This document shows positions 17,749-26,865 of a stretch of DNA of 64,000 nt, piece by piece; positions within the stretch are counted from its first letter, which is position 1, and every line of letters begins with the position of its first letter. Made by a program: the position numbers and the translations under genes. The DNA is from Cuspidothrix issatschenkoi CHARLIE-1 (GTDB lineage Bacteria; Cyanobacteriota; Cyanobacteriia; Cyanobacteriales; Nostocaceae). The stretch spans positions 42,489-106,488 of the forward strand of contig NZ_PGEM01000025.1 in assembly GCF_002934005.1 (NCBI RefSeq), read 5' to 3'. Below the pieces are notes generated by a model. The model was not told where the DNA came from, did no database searches, and was given only the letters and a program-made list of their open reading frames with translations.

Positions 17749-18843
17749 TTAATTCAAAAACTCTTCTAAACTTGGCACATTTACCCAACTCCCTCTTTGA
17801 TTAGATTCATGGGATAAATCCATTAATAATTGAGAATAAACTCCTTCTTTTAAAGACGGTATAATTTGTTGATGATTAGTAATTCCTTTTACCCATTCAT
17901 CCACAACTCGCAGAAAAGCACAAATTCGACCATCACTATAATGTTGAGGAAATAATAATTGTGGAGGAATTTCTATTTCTTTTGAAGCTTCACCAGGTTG
18001 AGATCCCCAAATCTGAAAACCATGAATGTAATCTTTTCGATTATCACTCCCTAAAACTAATGTTCCCTGATCTCCATACACTTCTATCCAATGAGTTCTT
18101 TTAGCATGAACAACCGCACTAATAGAAACTTGGCAAGGTGTACCATTTACTAATTCTAGAGATAATAAACAAGTATCATCACTATCAACAGCTTGTAATT
18201 CTCCCGTTGCTGGGTTAATTCTTTCAGAGATAGCCGTAATTAAATGAGCATTTAATTTACCAATTGGACCGAATAACCAATTTATATAATCAAAAGCGTG
18301 AGAACCCAAAGAACCTAAAGCACCACCACCTTTTGCTTTGGTAGAATACCAATTCCAAGGACGGGAAGTATCAGCACGAGAAGAACCTAACCAATCAATT
18401 TTAATTAAGCGGATATTCCCAACATAATTTGTAGATAAAAGTTGGGCAAAAAATTGCCATGCAGGAACAAAGCGAAATTCAAAATCAACAGTAGCAATTA
18501 CACCTTGATTTTGTGCTAAATGATATAATTCCTTAGCTTCATTGACATTTAAAGTAATAGGTTTTTCTAATAATAGATGTTTTCCAGCTTGCAAAACTTG
18601 TCTAGCCATTTCATAATGCAAAAATGGCGGTGTAGAAATACTAACAGCTTGCACCGTCGGTAAAGCCAAAATTTCTGCTAAATTGTCTCCTGCATAGGGA
18701 ATATTGTAAGTTGCGGCTATGGTTTTGGCTTTATTAATATCTCGATGATAAACAGCGACAATTTCCGTTTGATGATGTCCTTGAAATGCGGGAATATGAA
18801 CCTTTTGACCAAATCCCGTTCCAATAACTGCTACCCCTATCAT
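17749..18843 (-). CDS. Gfo/Idh/MocA family NAD(P)-dependent oxidoreductase
   Basis: A 364-residue protein with an N-terminal Rossmann fold: VIGTGFGQKVHIPAF (6-20), the EKP motif (93-95) that carries the catalytic lysine, and a C-terminal alpha/beta sheet domain with GSHAFDYINW. Members oxidise or reduce sugars, inositol or sugar nucleotides; the substrate is not readable here. It is convergent with the transporter gene, 68 bases between stops. The pair lies between the two copies of a 33-base direct repeat. Confidence 0.9.
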   Translation of the reverse strand: MIGVAVIGTGFGQKVHIPAFQGHHQTEIVAVYHRDINKAKTIAATYNIPYAGDNLAEILALPTVQAVSISTPPFLHYEMARQVLQAGKHLLLEKPITLNVNEAKELYHLAQNQGVIATVDFEFRFVPAWQFFAQLLSTNYVGNIRLIKIDWLGSSRADTSRPWNWYSTKAKGGGALGSLGSHAFDYINWLFGPIGKLNAHLITAISERINPATGELQAVDSDDTCLLSLELVNGTPCQVSISAVVHAKRTHWIEVYGDQGTLVLGSDNRKDYIHGFQIWGSQPGEASKEIEIPPQLLFPQHYSDGRICAFLRVVDEWVKGITNHQQIIPSLKEGVYSQLLMDLSHESNQRGSWVNVPSLEEFLN

Positions 18844-19031
18844 GTTTAGTTTTGGTAAATTTTCTCAATCATCATTGTAACCATAAACAGGACAAGATCA
18901 AAGGGAAATGAAGTCACCAAAAATACTAACCCAAGTTGCTAGTTATCAAAAAACACTTTAGAATAAGTACAGAATAACCATAATTTGTACTTTATAATAC
19001 CTCAGAGATAAAATTCTGTATCAAATGGATA

Positions 19032-19064
19032 CAATTATCAGCACTAACTAGCAACTTGCGTTAT
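19032..19064. repeat. 33-base direct repeat, second copy
   Basis: Matches 16165-16197 at 31 of 33 positions in the same orientation (core TAACTAGCAA then TTGCGTTAT). It ends three bases before the left end of the IS200/IS605 element. Confidence 0.7.
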
Positions 19065-19173
19065 AACAGAAATGCCGAAAACCCTTGAAGGCGTGACCGA
19101 CTCAGAAGATCACACCTGGTCCTTGGACAAGGGATGAAGGCCAAGCGCGGGATAAATAAATCCTGCATTGACG

Positions 19174-19578
19174 TTAATTGCGTTGCTCTTGAATATATTT
19201 TTTCACTGTTTCCGTGCAAATATTTCCTGCTGTGCTTACAAAATAACTTGGTGTCCACAAGGTAGGTATTTTTAAAAGCTCGGGAAACTCTTTCCTGAGA
19301 TAATGAGAAGCTCTCGCCCTAATTTTTCTCATGATACTAGATGGATCATCAGTCGGCTTCACATTTAAAAACAGATGAACATGATCCGGCATAATCTCCA
19401 TAGCAATAATCTTCCACCTATTCTCTACAACCAACTCACAAATAATTTGCTGTAATCTCTCTGCGATAGCACCTACCAGAACTTTTTTCCGACGATTAGG
19501 AATAAAGACAAAGTGGTAATTTAGTAGTGATACCGCATTACTTTCATGCCTGTACTCATCTGGAGAAAATTTCGCCAT
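19174..19578 (-). CDS. tnpA: IS200/IS605 family Y1 transposase TnpA
   Basis: A 134-residue HUH single-strand transposase of standard length. The metal-binding HUH motif is HVH (H66, H68, in MPDHVHLF) and the nucleophile is Tyr128 in ETVKKYIQEQ. The opening SLLNYHFVFIPNRRKKVL is the usual first strand. All catalytic residues are present, so it could be active. It starts 72 bases from the divergent tnpB remnant. Confidence 0.95.
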   Translation of the reverse strand: MAKFSPDEYRHESNAVSLLNYHFVFIPNRRKKVLVGAIAERLQQIICELVVENRWKIIAMEIMPDHVHLFLNVKPTDDPSSIMRKIRARASHYLRKEFPELLKIPTLWTPSYFVSTAGNICTETVKKYIQEQRN

Positions 19579-19650
19579 AACCTTAAAATATTTGCTTACT
19601 ATTTGTATATAACTATTGTATAATAGTTCTAGGTTGTAAACAATAAACCA

Positions 19651-19852
19651 ATGATAGTTCTAGAATATAAAGTTAAGGGAAAACAACATCATAGACGATG
19701 CAATTCGGACTACTTAATTCCTTCGTAATCAGGCGATTAGATATTGGATGGATGCACCACGCGAGCTAAAAATTGATAAGTTTGCTCTTAATAAATACTC
19801 TACTAAACTTAGGAAATAATTCACCTTTGCTGCTGAATTAAACTCAATGGCT
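19651..19852 (+). pseudogene. tnpB remnant, 5' part with stops and frameshifts
   Basis: Begins ATGATAGTTCTAGAATATAA (MIVLEYKVKGKQH), then needs frame changes and passes two in-frame stops to read IRYWMDAPRELKIDKFALNK and FTFAAELNSMA, which are N-terminal TnpB sequence. About the last 300 codons, including the RuvC-like residues and zinc finger, are missing. The same N-terminus, also truncated, is at 47250-47332 on the other strand. Confidence 0.8.
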
Positions 19853-20018
19853 GTTTTTTGTGTGGGTATTGATTATGTATCACTGATGTTTAGTCAGTGG
19901 ATTTATTTGATTGGGTAATGCCTATAAAAACCGGAATAAAGCGATCGCTTACAGCACTGCTGGAGGCAATCGCTATTAAGTTCACAAACACAAAATCCTC
20001 TGAACTCTAGATAGAAAC

Positions 20019-21386
20019 TTACGCAGCAGAATTACTGTTATTAGGCAGTAAACTAGCATTTTTAGATGCTTCATTTACACGAATAATTTTTGCCCCTAGT
20101 TGCTGTAACTTCATATCTAGCCGATCATAGCCTCGATCTAAATGTTGTAATCCTTGAACTGTGGTTGTTCCAGACGCTGCCAATCCTGCCATAACTAAAG
20201 CTGCGGAAGCTCGTAAGTCTGTACCTATAACTGGCGCACCTGATAAGCTTGACACTCCCCGAACAAACGCAGTATTACCTTTAACACGGATATCCGCCCC
20301 CAAGCGATTCAACTCAGAAGCATGACGCAGGCGATTTTCAAACACCGATTCATTAATGATACTATCACCTTCTGCCACGGACAGTAGTGCCATAAAAGGA
20401 GCTTGCATATCCGTAGGAAACCCTGGATGGGGCAAAGTATCAATATTGATCGCTTTGAGAGTTTTGGCTGGCAAAATCCGTAAACAGTCTTTCCCTTCCT
20501 CAATGATTGATAAGCCAATCTCTTGTAGCTTGGCAATGACTGGGGTTAAATGATCCGGTACAACTGGGGATAAAAGCAGTTCAGAACGAGTAATTGCTCC
20601 AGCGATTAAAAATGTTCCTGCTTCAATGCGATCAGGAATAGTACTATAATCGGTAGAGTGTAGCTCAGGAACACCAACTATGGTAATTGTACTTGTTCCT
20701 GCACCATGAATTTTTGCTCCCATAGAGTTACAAAAGTTGGCTAAATCCATGACTTCTGGCTCTCTAGCCGCATTTTCAATGATAGTTTCCCCATCTGCTA
20801 GGGTAGCAGCCATCATTAAAGTTTCCGTCGCGCCGACACTGGGAGTATCTAAATAAATTTTCGCTCCTCTTAACCTGCCATTATTTCCGGGAACATGAGC
20901 ATTGCAAATACCATGTTCAATTTGCACATCTGCACCCATAGCTTGCAGTCCCCTGACGTGCAAATCTACCGGTCTAGCACCAATGGCACAACCGCCTGGT
21001 AATGGCATTTGTGCTACTCCTAATCGTGCCAAAATTGGCCCAATGGCAAAAAAACTAGCTCTCAGTTGGGTAACAAGTTCATAGGGTGCTTTAGATGTGG
21101 TAATTTCCCGCGCATCGATATCTAAAATATCTCCATTTCTGCTTAAACGTAACCCTAAAGCTGACAATACTTGTCCCATTCGTTCTACGTCCGCTAATAA
21201 TGGAACGTTACGAATCCGACAATCACCGGAACAAAGGAAAGCTCCAGCCATGATCACCAGTGCGGAATTTTTAGCCCCGCTAATTTCCACATGACCCCCC
21301 AAACGATGCCCACCAGAGATTTGCAAGACTGAGGAGTCTGCTTCTAGTGAAGACTTGGCATCTGGTAAGCTGCTAGAAGAATTAAT
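20019..21386 (-). CDS. murA: UDP-N-acetylglucosamine 1-carboxyvinyltransferase
   Basis: First committed step of peptidoglycan synthesis: enolpyruvyl transfer from PEP to UDP-GlcNAc. With this start the key residues are K39-N40 (SGAKNSAL) and the PEP-reactive Cys133 in [12 protein letters not shown]. The family's inside-out barrel repeats are all present. No ATG or GTG is available. A TTG at 21326 would begin right at LQISGG, but the frame stays open upstream, encodes an acidic leader like that recalled for Nostocales MurA, and has a strong GGAGG (21394-21398) 7 bases before an ATT at 21386. I therefore place the start at that ATT, which is a rare start codon. If that is wrong, use TTG 21326. 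Confidence 0.85.
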   Translation of the reverse strand: MNSSSSLPDAKSSLEADSSVLQISGGHRLGGHVEISGAKNSALVIMAGAFLCSGDCRIRNVPLLADVERMGQVLSALGLRLSRNGDILDIDAREITTSKAPYELVTQLRASFFAIGPILARLGVAQMPLPGGCAIGARPVDLHVRGLQAMGADVQIEHGICNAHVPGNNGRLRGAKIYLDTPSVGATETLMMAATLADGETIIENAAREPEVMDLANFCNSMGAKIHGAGTSTITIVGVPELHSTDYSTIPDRIEAGTFLIAGAITRSELLLSPVVPDHLTPVIAKLQEIGLSIIEEGKDCLRILPAKTLKAINIDTLPHPGFPTDMQAPFMALLSVAEGDSIINESVFENRLRHASELNRLGADIRVKGNTAFVRGVSSLSGAPVIGTDLRASAALVMAGLAASGTTTVQGLQHLDRGYDRLDMKLQQLGAKIIRVNEASKNASLLPNNSNSAA

Positions 21387-21668
21387 AAGCCTACCTCCAA
21401 AAGTACGTAATTATAAAGGTTCGATGTTTTTTTTGATTTTACATTGACAATCCGTTAGCTCGACGCTATGAGATTTTGATCTCAATTGTCAAATACGATA
21501 AAATCGTTAGATTCTATCATGTAGTATGTCAGCTTAACGGCAAAAATCACGATTCGGCAAATGGGAGAAAATTTTTAGCCTTCCTCCTGGGCTGAATTGA
21601 TAAATTTTCCCTTGACAAATCAAAATTTTTTAGGAATAATGATAAGCTGTGAATAAGATTCAATTCCA

Positions 21669-21750
21669 GCGGAACTGGCGGAATTGGCAGACGCGCTAGA
21701 TTCAGGTTCTAGTGCCGCAAGGCTTCCGGGTTCAAGTCCCGGGTTCCGCA
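21669..21750 (+). tRNA. tRNA-Leu(CAG)
   Basis: An 82-base cloverleaf. The acceptor stem is GCGGAAC/GTTCCGC with discriminator A. The anticodon stem is CTAGA/TCTAG with loop TTCAGGT, giving anticodon CAG. It has a long variable arm (class II) and a T-arm with GGTTCAAGT. The 3' CCA is not encoded. It reads CUG codons. Confidence 0.97.
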
Positions 21751-21798
21751 TCTCAATTTTGGGTTGATCTAAAATCCGAAATTTTTAATCTAAATGTT

Positions 21799-22575
21799 GT
21801 GTTAACAAGTCTACAGAATTCCCTAGTTAAACAAATCCGTAAGTTGCACTCCACTAAAGAGAGAAATAAGCAACACCTAATTTTATTGGAAGGAACGCAT
21901 TTATTAGAGGAGGCCTGTGCAGTTAGTTATCCTCTAGAATCTGTATGTTGTACTCTGCAATGGTATGAGACACATCCTCAATTGTGGGAAGTTATTTGTG
22001 AATATTGCTATCGCACTGAATTAGTTAGTCCCGAAGTTTTAGCGGCCATGGCTACCACTGTTAATCCTGATGGGATCGTGGCTATCGCCCCTAGAAATGC
22101 AAGACCAAATCAACTTCCTTTTACTGGTTTAGTTCTGGCTTTAGAAACGGTTCAAGATCCCGGTAACTTAGGAACTATGATTCGTACAGCGGCCGCCGCA
22201 GGTGCATCTGGGTTGTGGGTAAGTGAAGATAGTGTAGATTTAGATCATCCCAAGGTTTTACGTGCTTCTGCTGGTCAATGGTTTCGTGTCAATAAGGCTG
22301 TTAGTGAAGATTTGAAAGCCACCGTTAAACAATGCCAGCAAGCAGGAATGCAGGTAGTAGCCACCTTACCCAGTGCCGATTTAACTTATTGGCAAGTGGA
22401 TTGGCGTAAACCTAGTTTAATATTATTAGGTAATGAAGGGGCAGGATTATCAGCAGATTTAGCCGCCTTGGCGGATATCCAAGTGAAAATTCCTCTTAGT
22501 CCCGGGGTAGAATCCTTAAATGTGGGAATTACTGCCGCTTTGATGTTGTATGAAGCCCAAAGACAAAAAAGTTGA
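21799..22575 (+). CDS. TrmH/SpoU family RNA 2'-O-methyltransferase
   Basis: SPOUT-fold methyltransferase acting on rRNA or tRNA with SAM. The N-terminal substrate-binding domain (about residues 1-100) is followed by the knot domain with motif 1 ETVQDPGNLGTMIRTAAAAG, motif 2 LILLGNEGAGLS and motif 3 IPLSPGVESLNVGITAAL. The frame opens inside the upstream tRNA, so the start was set at GTG 21799 (258 residues, MLTSLQNSLVKQIRKL...), which removes the tRNA-derived leader. It lies 49 bases after the tRNA. The exact target nucleotide is unknown. Confidence 0.9.
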   Translation: MLTSLQNSLVKQIRKLHSTKERNKQHLILLEGTHLLEEACAVSYPLESVCCTLQWYETHPQLWEVICEYCYRTELVSPEVLAAMATTVNPDGIVAIAPRNARPNQLPFTGLVLALETVQDPGNLGTMIRTAAAAGASGLWVSEDSVDLDHPKVLRASAGQWFRVNKAVSEDLKATVKQCQQAGMQVVATLPSADLTYWQVDWRKPSLILLGNEGAGLSADLAALADIQVKIPLSPGVESLNVGITAALMLYEAQRQKS

Positions 22576-22597
22576 ATAACTATCTGCTTAATTGAAG

Positions 22598-22897
22598 TTA
22601 GGAATTTTTACGACTATTTGTTTTTTGTTGTAAATACCGTTCAATGTCAGCAACTGCATCTTCCCACGCGTCTAAATCACCAATATCAGTATGTTTACTA
22701 ATGACATCATGGATAGAGTTACTGTTGTTTGATTCTGTGGTTAGTTCATCTTGAGATTGAATAATATCTTCTAATTGATTTAGGGATTGCTGAAAGTCTT
22801 CATCAGCAAAATTGCGCTTAGTGTGCTGAATAGTTTTCATAATCTTTTTAGGAGAATGATCATTTGTGGGAGATGATTGTGAATCTTCGTTATTCAT
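22598..22897 (-). CDS. Small hydrophilic hypothetical protein
   Basis: 99 residues, rich in Ser, Asn, Asp and Gln, with no membrane segment. The first 30 residues are low-complexity. The last third, IGDLDAWEDAVADIERYLQQ, is a predicted amphipathic helix and the most gene-like part. It is convergent with the methyltransferase gene (22 bases between stops). An ATG start with a weak upstream purine stretch is present. Probably a lineage-specific gene; no function is proposed. Confidence 0.55.
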   Translation of the reverse strand: MNNEDSQSSPTNDHSPKKIMKTIQHTKRNFADEDFQQSLNQLEDIIQSQDELTTESNNSNSIHDVISKHTDIGDLDAWEDAVADIERYLQQKTNSRKNS

Positions 22898-23004
22898 CTA
22901 AGTAACATCAGATATTTAATACTATTGTTATAGATAATCGCTACTAACAATGGTTTCTGTATCAATTTTACACATTTAGAGGCAAAATTGCTAAATTTTT
23001 CGAT

Positions 23005-23574
23005 ATGAATAAACTGGTTAAACAAGGGTTGGTTGGGCTAGGTGTAGCTATCATTGCTGTAAATTTGGTAGCTTTTACTCCTTCTGGCGATTTAGTACAA
23101 CGGGTTAGCGATGGGGATACATTAGTATTAAAAACTGTGGATGGAGCAAAAATAACCGTGCGGTTTGCTTGTGTTGATGCTCCAGAAATACCTCATTCTC
23201 AGAAAGAAAAGAATAGTAAAATTACTCAAGATGTGAATCAGTTTGCTTGGGGTATACAAGCACAAACACGGATGGAGAAATTAATCAAAGAGGCAGACAA
23301 CCGTGTCAAGTTAAATATTACAGATAGCGATAGGTATGGCAGAAAAGTAGCTGAAGTCCGTTTAGCAAATGGGACATTTTTACAACAAATCTTATTACAG
23401 GAAGGACTAGCTAAAGTCTATCGCCCCTATTTAAACAAATGTCCTAGTAAGGATATATTACAACAAGCCGAAGCACAGGCAAAACAGCAAAAACTGGGCA
23501 TTTGGGGGGATAGGGAATTTGTTGATCCTTGGGATTATAGGAAAATTAGAAAACAGGTAAATGTTGATGGTTGA
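23005..23574 (+). CDS. Thermonuclease-family (SNase-like) exported nuclease
   Basis: 189 residues with an N-terminal signal or anchor (about 8-26). The staphylococcal-nuclease OB fold shows its active site: calcium ligand Asp in VSDGDT (35-39), R53 and E61 in VRFACVDAPE, and R113 in DSDRYGRK. R53 to E61 has the family's 8-residue spacing. It probably cleaves extracellular or periplasmic DNA and RNA. The start is the ATG at 23005; single gene. Confidence 0.88.
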   Translation: MNKLVKQGLVGLGVAIIAVNLVAFTPSGDLVQRVSDGDTLVLKTVDGAKITVRFACVDAPEIPHSQKEKNSKITQDVNQFAWGIQAQTRMEKLIKEADNRVKLNITDSDRYGRKVAEVRLANGTFLQQILLQEGLAKVYRPYLNKCPSKDILQQAEAQAKQQKLGIWGDREFVDPWDYRKIRKQVNVDG

Positions 23575-23714
23575 TTGTTGTAAGAGCGAACAGCCGTTCA
23601 CCCCTACTGCCTTCTATCACCTTTTACCTGAGAAAAAAACTTGCTTAAAAGTCCCTAATTCTTACAGAAAGGTGTAGAATGGGAAATACTGTCTTTAATT
23701 AGATTAGGGAATTC

Positions 23715-24017
23715 ATGGCGAAAAAGAGTATGATTGAGCGCGAGAAGAAACGCGCTAAGTTGGTGGAAAAGTATGCGGCAAAGCGTGAAACACTGCTAGA
23801 AGAATTCAGAACAGCAGAATCCCCCTTGCAAAAGCTAGAAATTCACCGCAAAATTCAACAATTACCCCGCAACAGTGCGCCCACTCGCAAACAAAACCGT
23901 TGCTGGTTAACGGGTCGTCCTAGAGGTGTGTACCGTGATTTCGGGCTATCTCGGAACGTACTCCGGGAATGGGCTCATGAAGGTCTGTTACCAGGAGTTG
24001 TTAAGTCTAGCTGGTAG
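23715..24017 (+). CDS. rpsN: 30S ribosomal protein S14
   Basis: 100 residues, the long, zinc-free form of S14. The C-terminal signature [26 protein letters not shown] is family-defining (given here in part: [20 protein letters not shown]). It binds the 16S rRNA 3' domain in the small-subunit head. It stands alone, outside the spc operon, as in other cyanobacteria. There is an ATG start after GAATTC. Confidence 0.97.
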   Translation: MAKKSMIEREKKRAKLVEKYAAKRETLLEEFRTAESPLQKLEIHRKIQQLPRNSAPTRKQNRCWLTGRPRGVYRDFGLSRNVLREWAHEGLLPGVVKSSW

Positions 24018-24100
24018 GTCAGTTGTCAATGGTCAGTTGTCAGTTGTTAGTAGCTATTTGCTGTGAACCAATGATCAATGACCAATGACCAATAACTAAG
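24018..24100. repeat. Short tandemly repeated repetitive sequence (heptamers)
   Basis: Degenerate tandem copies of GTCAGTT/GTCAATG and, further on, GACCAAT-like heptamers, the STRR type known from Nostocales. Similar tracts are at 25128-25148 (GGTTGAC), 31565-31600 (GATAGGT) and 59018-59051. Confidence 0.7.
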
Positions 24101-24103
24101 ATA

Positions 24104-24433
24104 TTATTGACCACAACAGTGATCAATTCCCAGGCTGTCTAAGAGTAGATCGCTAACGGCGTTGGCGATCGCAAACTCTCCGAAAAAGCTTTTAGAAAAA
24201 TCAAATGACTGCATCTCTGTGATAATAGCAATTACCAGAGAGCCTAAGTCATTTTCTCCTTCCATACGTTGTCGGACAAAAATCTGTGATGCGCGTTCGG
24301 CTATATTTTGATTGATAGCTTCGGGAATAAACTCTTCATCAAGCCAGGTTAATAAATTTTTCTGTAGCCATTCTCCTTCCTGTTGGGGATTTTCTGAAGG
24401 AGGTAGGGTAATGGGTGGAATTGTTAGAGTCAT
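24104..24433 (-). CDS. Conserved-looking hypothetical protein
   Basis: 109 residues, soluble and mostly helical. The opening is Pro/Thr-rich (LTIPPITLPPSE), followed by EGEWLQKNLLTWLDEEFIPE and a C-terminal helix AIANAVSDLLLDSLGIDHCC. The regular amphipathic pattern and good codon use suggest a real gene, probably cyanobacteria-specific. It is divergent from aat, with starts about 100 bases apart, so a shared control region is possible. Function unknown. Confidence 0.65.
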   Translation of the reverse strand: MTLTIPPITLPPSENPQQEGEWLQKNLLTWLDEEFIPEAINQNIAERASQIFVRQRMEGENDLGSLVIAIITEMQSFDFSKSFFGEFAIANAVSDLLLDSLGIDHCCGQ

Positions 24434-24533
24434 GTTTGTCTATCTTATATAGAATGTATTTGCCAAGGTAATTTCAGAAGCAGACTAGAGAATGCTGATA
24501 GTGTCCCATAGTTTGCATCTGAGGATGTTTGTG

Positions 24534-25124
24534 ATGATTCACTCAACTATGGAATATGATGTTGCTGCTATTATTCGGGGTTATGCTCAAGGTTATTTTC
24601 TCATGGCGGATGAGAGTAATAACCTGGGATGGTATGGAAGTAATGAACGAACTTTAATTCCGTTGGATGGGCGCTTTCGCTATCCTAAATCATTACAGCG
24701 AGTCCTCAACCAAGAACGATTCTCTGTGGCCATTAATCGAGACTTTTTGGGCGTGGTTGCTGGGTGTGCTGACCGCGAAACGACCTGGATTTCTCCACAA
24801 TTAGAAAAGATTTATTGGTTACTTTACCAAACTGGTTACGCCTATAGCTTTGAAACTTGGCAAGGTGACAAACTCGCAGGGGGAATTTTAGGAATTGTGA
24901 TTGGGGGTGCTTTTATTGGTGAATCTATGTTTTTCAATATCTCGGAAGGTTCTAAGGTGGCAATGGTAAAACTGGTAGAAAGATTGCAGGAAAGAAACTT
25001 TTTATTATTTGATGCCCAAATGATGAATCCTCATTTAGCCAGATTTGGAGCTTATTATGTGAGCGATAAAGAATATCAAACTTTATTAAAAGACGCATTA
25101 CCACGTCCTTGTAATTTTATGTAG
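24534..25124 (+). CDS. aat: Leucyl/phenylalanyl-tRNA--protein transferase
   Basis: Transfers Leu or Phe from tRNA to N-terminal Arg/Lys of proteins (N-end rule). The family core is visible: RGYAQGYFLMAD, then LGWYGSNERTLIPLDGRFRY, and GAFIGESMFFNISEGSKVA near the C-terminal third. The open frame extends 14 codons upstream to ATG 24492. ATG 24534 was preferred because GAGG (24521-24524) lies 9 bases before it and family homology begins shortly after (MEYDVAAIIRG). About 196 residues, normal for cyanobacteria. Confidence 0.9.
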   Translation: MIHSTMEYDVAAIIRGYAQGYFLMADESNNLGWYGSNERTLIPLDGRFRYPKSLQRVLNQERFSVAINRDFLGVVAGCADRETTWISPQLEKIYWLLYQTGYAYSFETWQGDKLAGGILGIVIGGAFIGESMFFNISEGSKVAMVKLVERLQERNFLLFDAQMMNPHLARFGAYYVSDKEYQTLLKDALPRPCNFM

Positions 25125-25192
25125 TGGTTGACTGTTGACGGTTGACAATTACCTAACTTGAACCACCCCTAACCCCTCCCCGCAAGCAACTA

Positions 25193-25250
25193 TCCATTAC
25201 CCACATCTTTCTTAATATGGCTGAAAAACAGACAAGATAAAGGTAGGCTT
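25193..25250 (-). repeat. Dispersed repeat, copy A
   Basis: Read on the minus strand, the sequence (TTATCTTGTCTGTTTTTCAG, then AAGAAAGATGTGGGTAATGG) matches 57149-57205 with only a few differences. The AAGAAA..AATGGATAG part is also at 45574-45603. It is probably the end of an IS200/IS605-type element, since it occurs beside tnpB debris at 45.5 kb. Confidence 0.6.
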
Positions 25251-25298
25251 TTTAGCCCACCCTAGAGCTATTCTTTCAAAACAATGTGATTTGAACTT

Positions 25299-26555
25299 TC
25301 ATTGAACAGAAGGATCTTGCAACACAGTTTTTGAGACAATTCTGGTTTTCTTGCGATCGCTTTCTGATAACTCTTCCCCGGCTTGTAAGCGGGTGGCGGA
25401 AACTTGCAACACCGTCGCCGCACTAGTATCTCCCATTTGCAAAGCGGTTTTGGCTGCCGTTTGTAACATCGTTGCTGCACCGGCACGATCACCTTGCTGT
25501 AATTTCGTTTCTGCTAATTGGGTTTGACGATATTTGGCTAAAGCTAAAACCGATTGTTGTACCTGGAGATTGGGCGCTGGTTGGTAGTTCCTGGCGGCAT
25601 TAACGTAAACTGGTAGATTGGGAGAGTATAGCCCGACTTGGTTATGGGCGGGATCATCGTAGCAGACTTGTAGATTGGCGATCGCCTGTTTACCTTCTGG
25701 CAACTGTCCCACATAAATATTAACTAAAACTACCCGTTCGGAGTCTTTCATTAAATCTCCCAATCTCACCCCCAACCTTCCATCACTGTCTGGTTGTACT
25801 GGTAATTCAATGGTATCTGGGGAAACTTGGGCAATGGGTTTGAGTTCCGCTAACCGCACATTAGGCATTAAGGATAATAATAGTTGAGCATTAGTTAAAC
25901 CTACTGTTTGCATTCGACTAAACAACCGCCCAAATTCTGATACCGCCTGATCAGGGTGTTGAATATAAGATAATGTACCCATGCCAGCATCGGCGATTTT
26001 TTCTAAAACTTTATCATTCCAGTTGTCACCAAATCCCAATGTATTCAGGGTTAAATTATAATGGGCGGCTAATTGGGCAAATTTCAAACAGCGATCGTTA
26101 TCACCATGTTCATTTTCCCCATCTGTCAGTAAAAATGCTTGGGAAACGGTATCATGTTTACCTTTCGCTAACTCCTCAATGCCCAAACGCAAACCCTCAT
26201 CAATGGATGTTCCTCCATCTGCTGTGAGTTGCATTATCTGTTTTTTAATCTGTTGGCGATCGCTAATTAACTGATTTGGGACTAAAACCTTGGCACGGTG
26301 GTCAAAAGCAACTACACTGAGACGATCTTCCGAACTGAGACGATCTACCAACAAACAAGCAGCATTTTTCACGGTTTCTAGGGATTTTCCCATCATTGAA
26401 CCGCTATGATCGAGAATTAAGCATAAATTCAATGGTACATTCCGATCTATCGTTTCACCACTAGCAGACACCGAAATTGCCAATTGACGTTGAGTGCTGG
26501 GTTGATTGATATCCATACCAGCATCATTAAGTGCTAGTTGTAAATTTACTTTCAT
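25299..26555 (-). CDS. von Willebrand factor type A domain protein
   Basis: 418 residues, cytosolic (no signal). The VWA domain (about 42-220) has a complete MIDAS: DHSGS (D49, S51, S53), a Thr in DGGTSIDEG and Asp in LLTDGENEHGD. A beta-rich domain (about 240-320) follows, then a helical C-terminus with AxxLQ-type repeats (330-410). VWA proteins of this form mediate metal-dependent protein binding, often with MoxR ATPases; none is adjacent. The ATG start is preceded by AGGAAT. Role unknown. Confidence 0.88.
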   Translation of the reverse strand: MKVNLQLALNDAGMDINQPSTQRQLAISVSASGETIDRNVPLNLCLILDHSGSMMGKSLETVKNAACLLVDRLSSEDRLSVVAFDHRAKVLVPNQLISDRQQIKKQIMQLTADGGTSIDEGLRLGIEELAKGKHDTVSQAFLLTDGENEHGDNDRCLKFAQLAAHYNLTLNTLGFGDNWNDKVLEKIADAGMGTLSYIQHPDQAVSEFGRLFSRMQTVGLTNAQLLLSLMPNVRLAELKPIAQVSPDTIELPVQPDSDGRLGVRLGDLMKDSERVVLVNIYVGQLPEGKQAIANLQVCYDDPAHNQVGLYSPNLPVYVNAARNYQPAPNLQVQQSVLALAKYRQTQLAETKLQQGDRAGAATMLQTAAKTALQMGDTSAATVLQVSATRLQAGEELSESDRKKTRIVSKTVLQDPSVQ

Positions 26556-26865
26556 AATTCCTATTTCCTATTTAGCCTAGACACACATAATCAATATAGA
26601 TAACTTCAAACCACATCCTCCAGACTACGGAAATTAAGTTAATGAAGATTGTTAATATAATTTCATCAGTGGAATAAAGCCCATTCTTATACTGTCATAA
26701 TTCTTTAAACTCCTGTGGGTGCTTCCCAATCTTCCATAATGTCCTCCTGAAACAGTTGTTTAAGTAGATTGCTATTAATTTTTCCTTGAATCTGGTGATT
26801 GTTATTTACCAGATTCTTACATATATGCTGGTGCTTGGGTTGATGATTTAGACAACAATTTCATA
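26556..26865. other. Intergenic region with a start-less open frame
   Basis: About 310 AT-rich bases. On the minus strand a frame of roughly 57 codons with no early start runs from about 26870 to the TAA near 26710 and ends QLFQEDIMEDWEAPTGV. An AGGAGG sits before the internal ATG of the last 10 codons. It may be the tail of a lost gene; nothing in it is recognised. The divergent promoters are not evident. Confidence 0.25.

Larger units (their letters stand above)
19067..19852. mobile_element. IS200/IS605-family element, tnpA intact, tnpB decayed
   Basis: Layout: left-end region with palindromes (19067-19173), tnpA on the minus strand, and divergent remains of tnpB on the plus strand. The left end was placed by comparison with a second, reversed copy at 47250-47617. 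The two share sequence from ATGCCGAAAACCCTTGAAGG inward and differ outside it. The right end cannot be placed because tnpB breaks off near 19852. Transposition by TnpA would need both ends, so this copy may be immobile. Confidence 0.8.
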
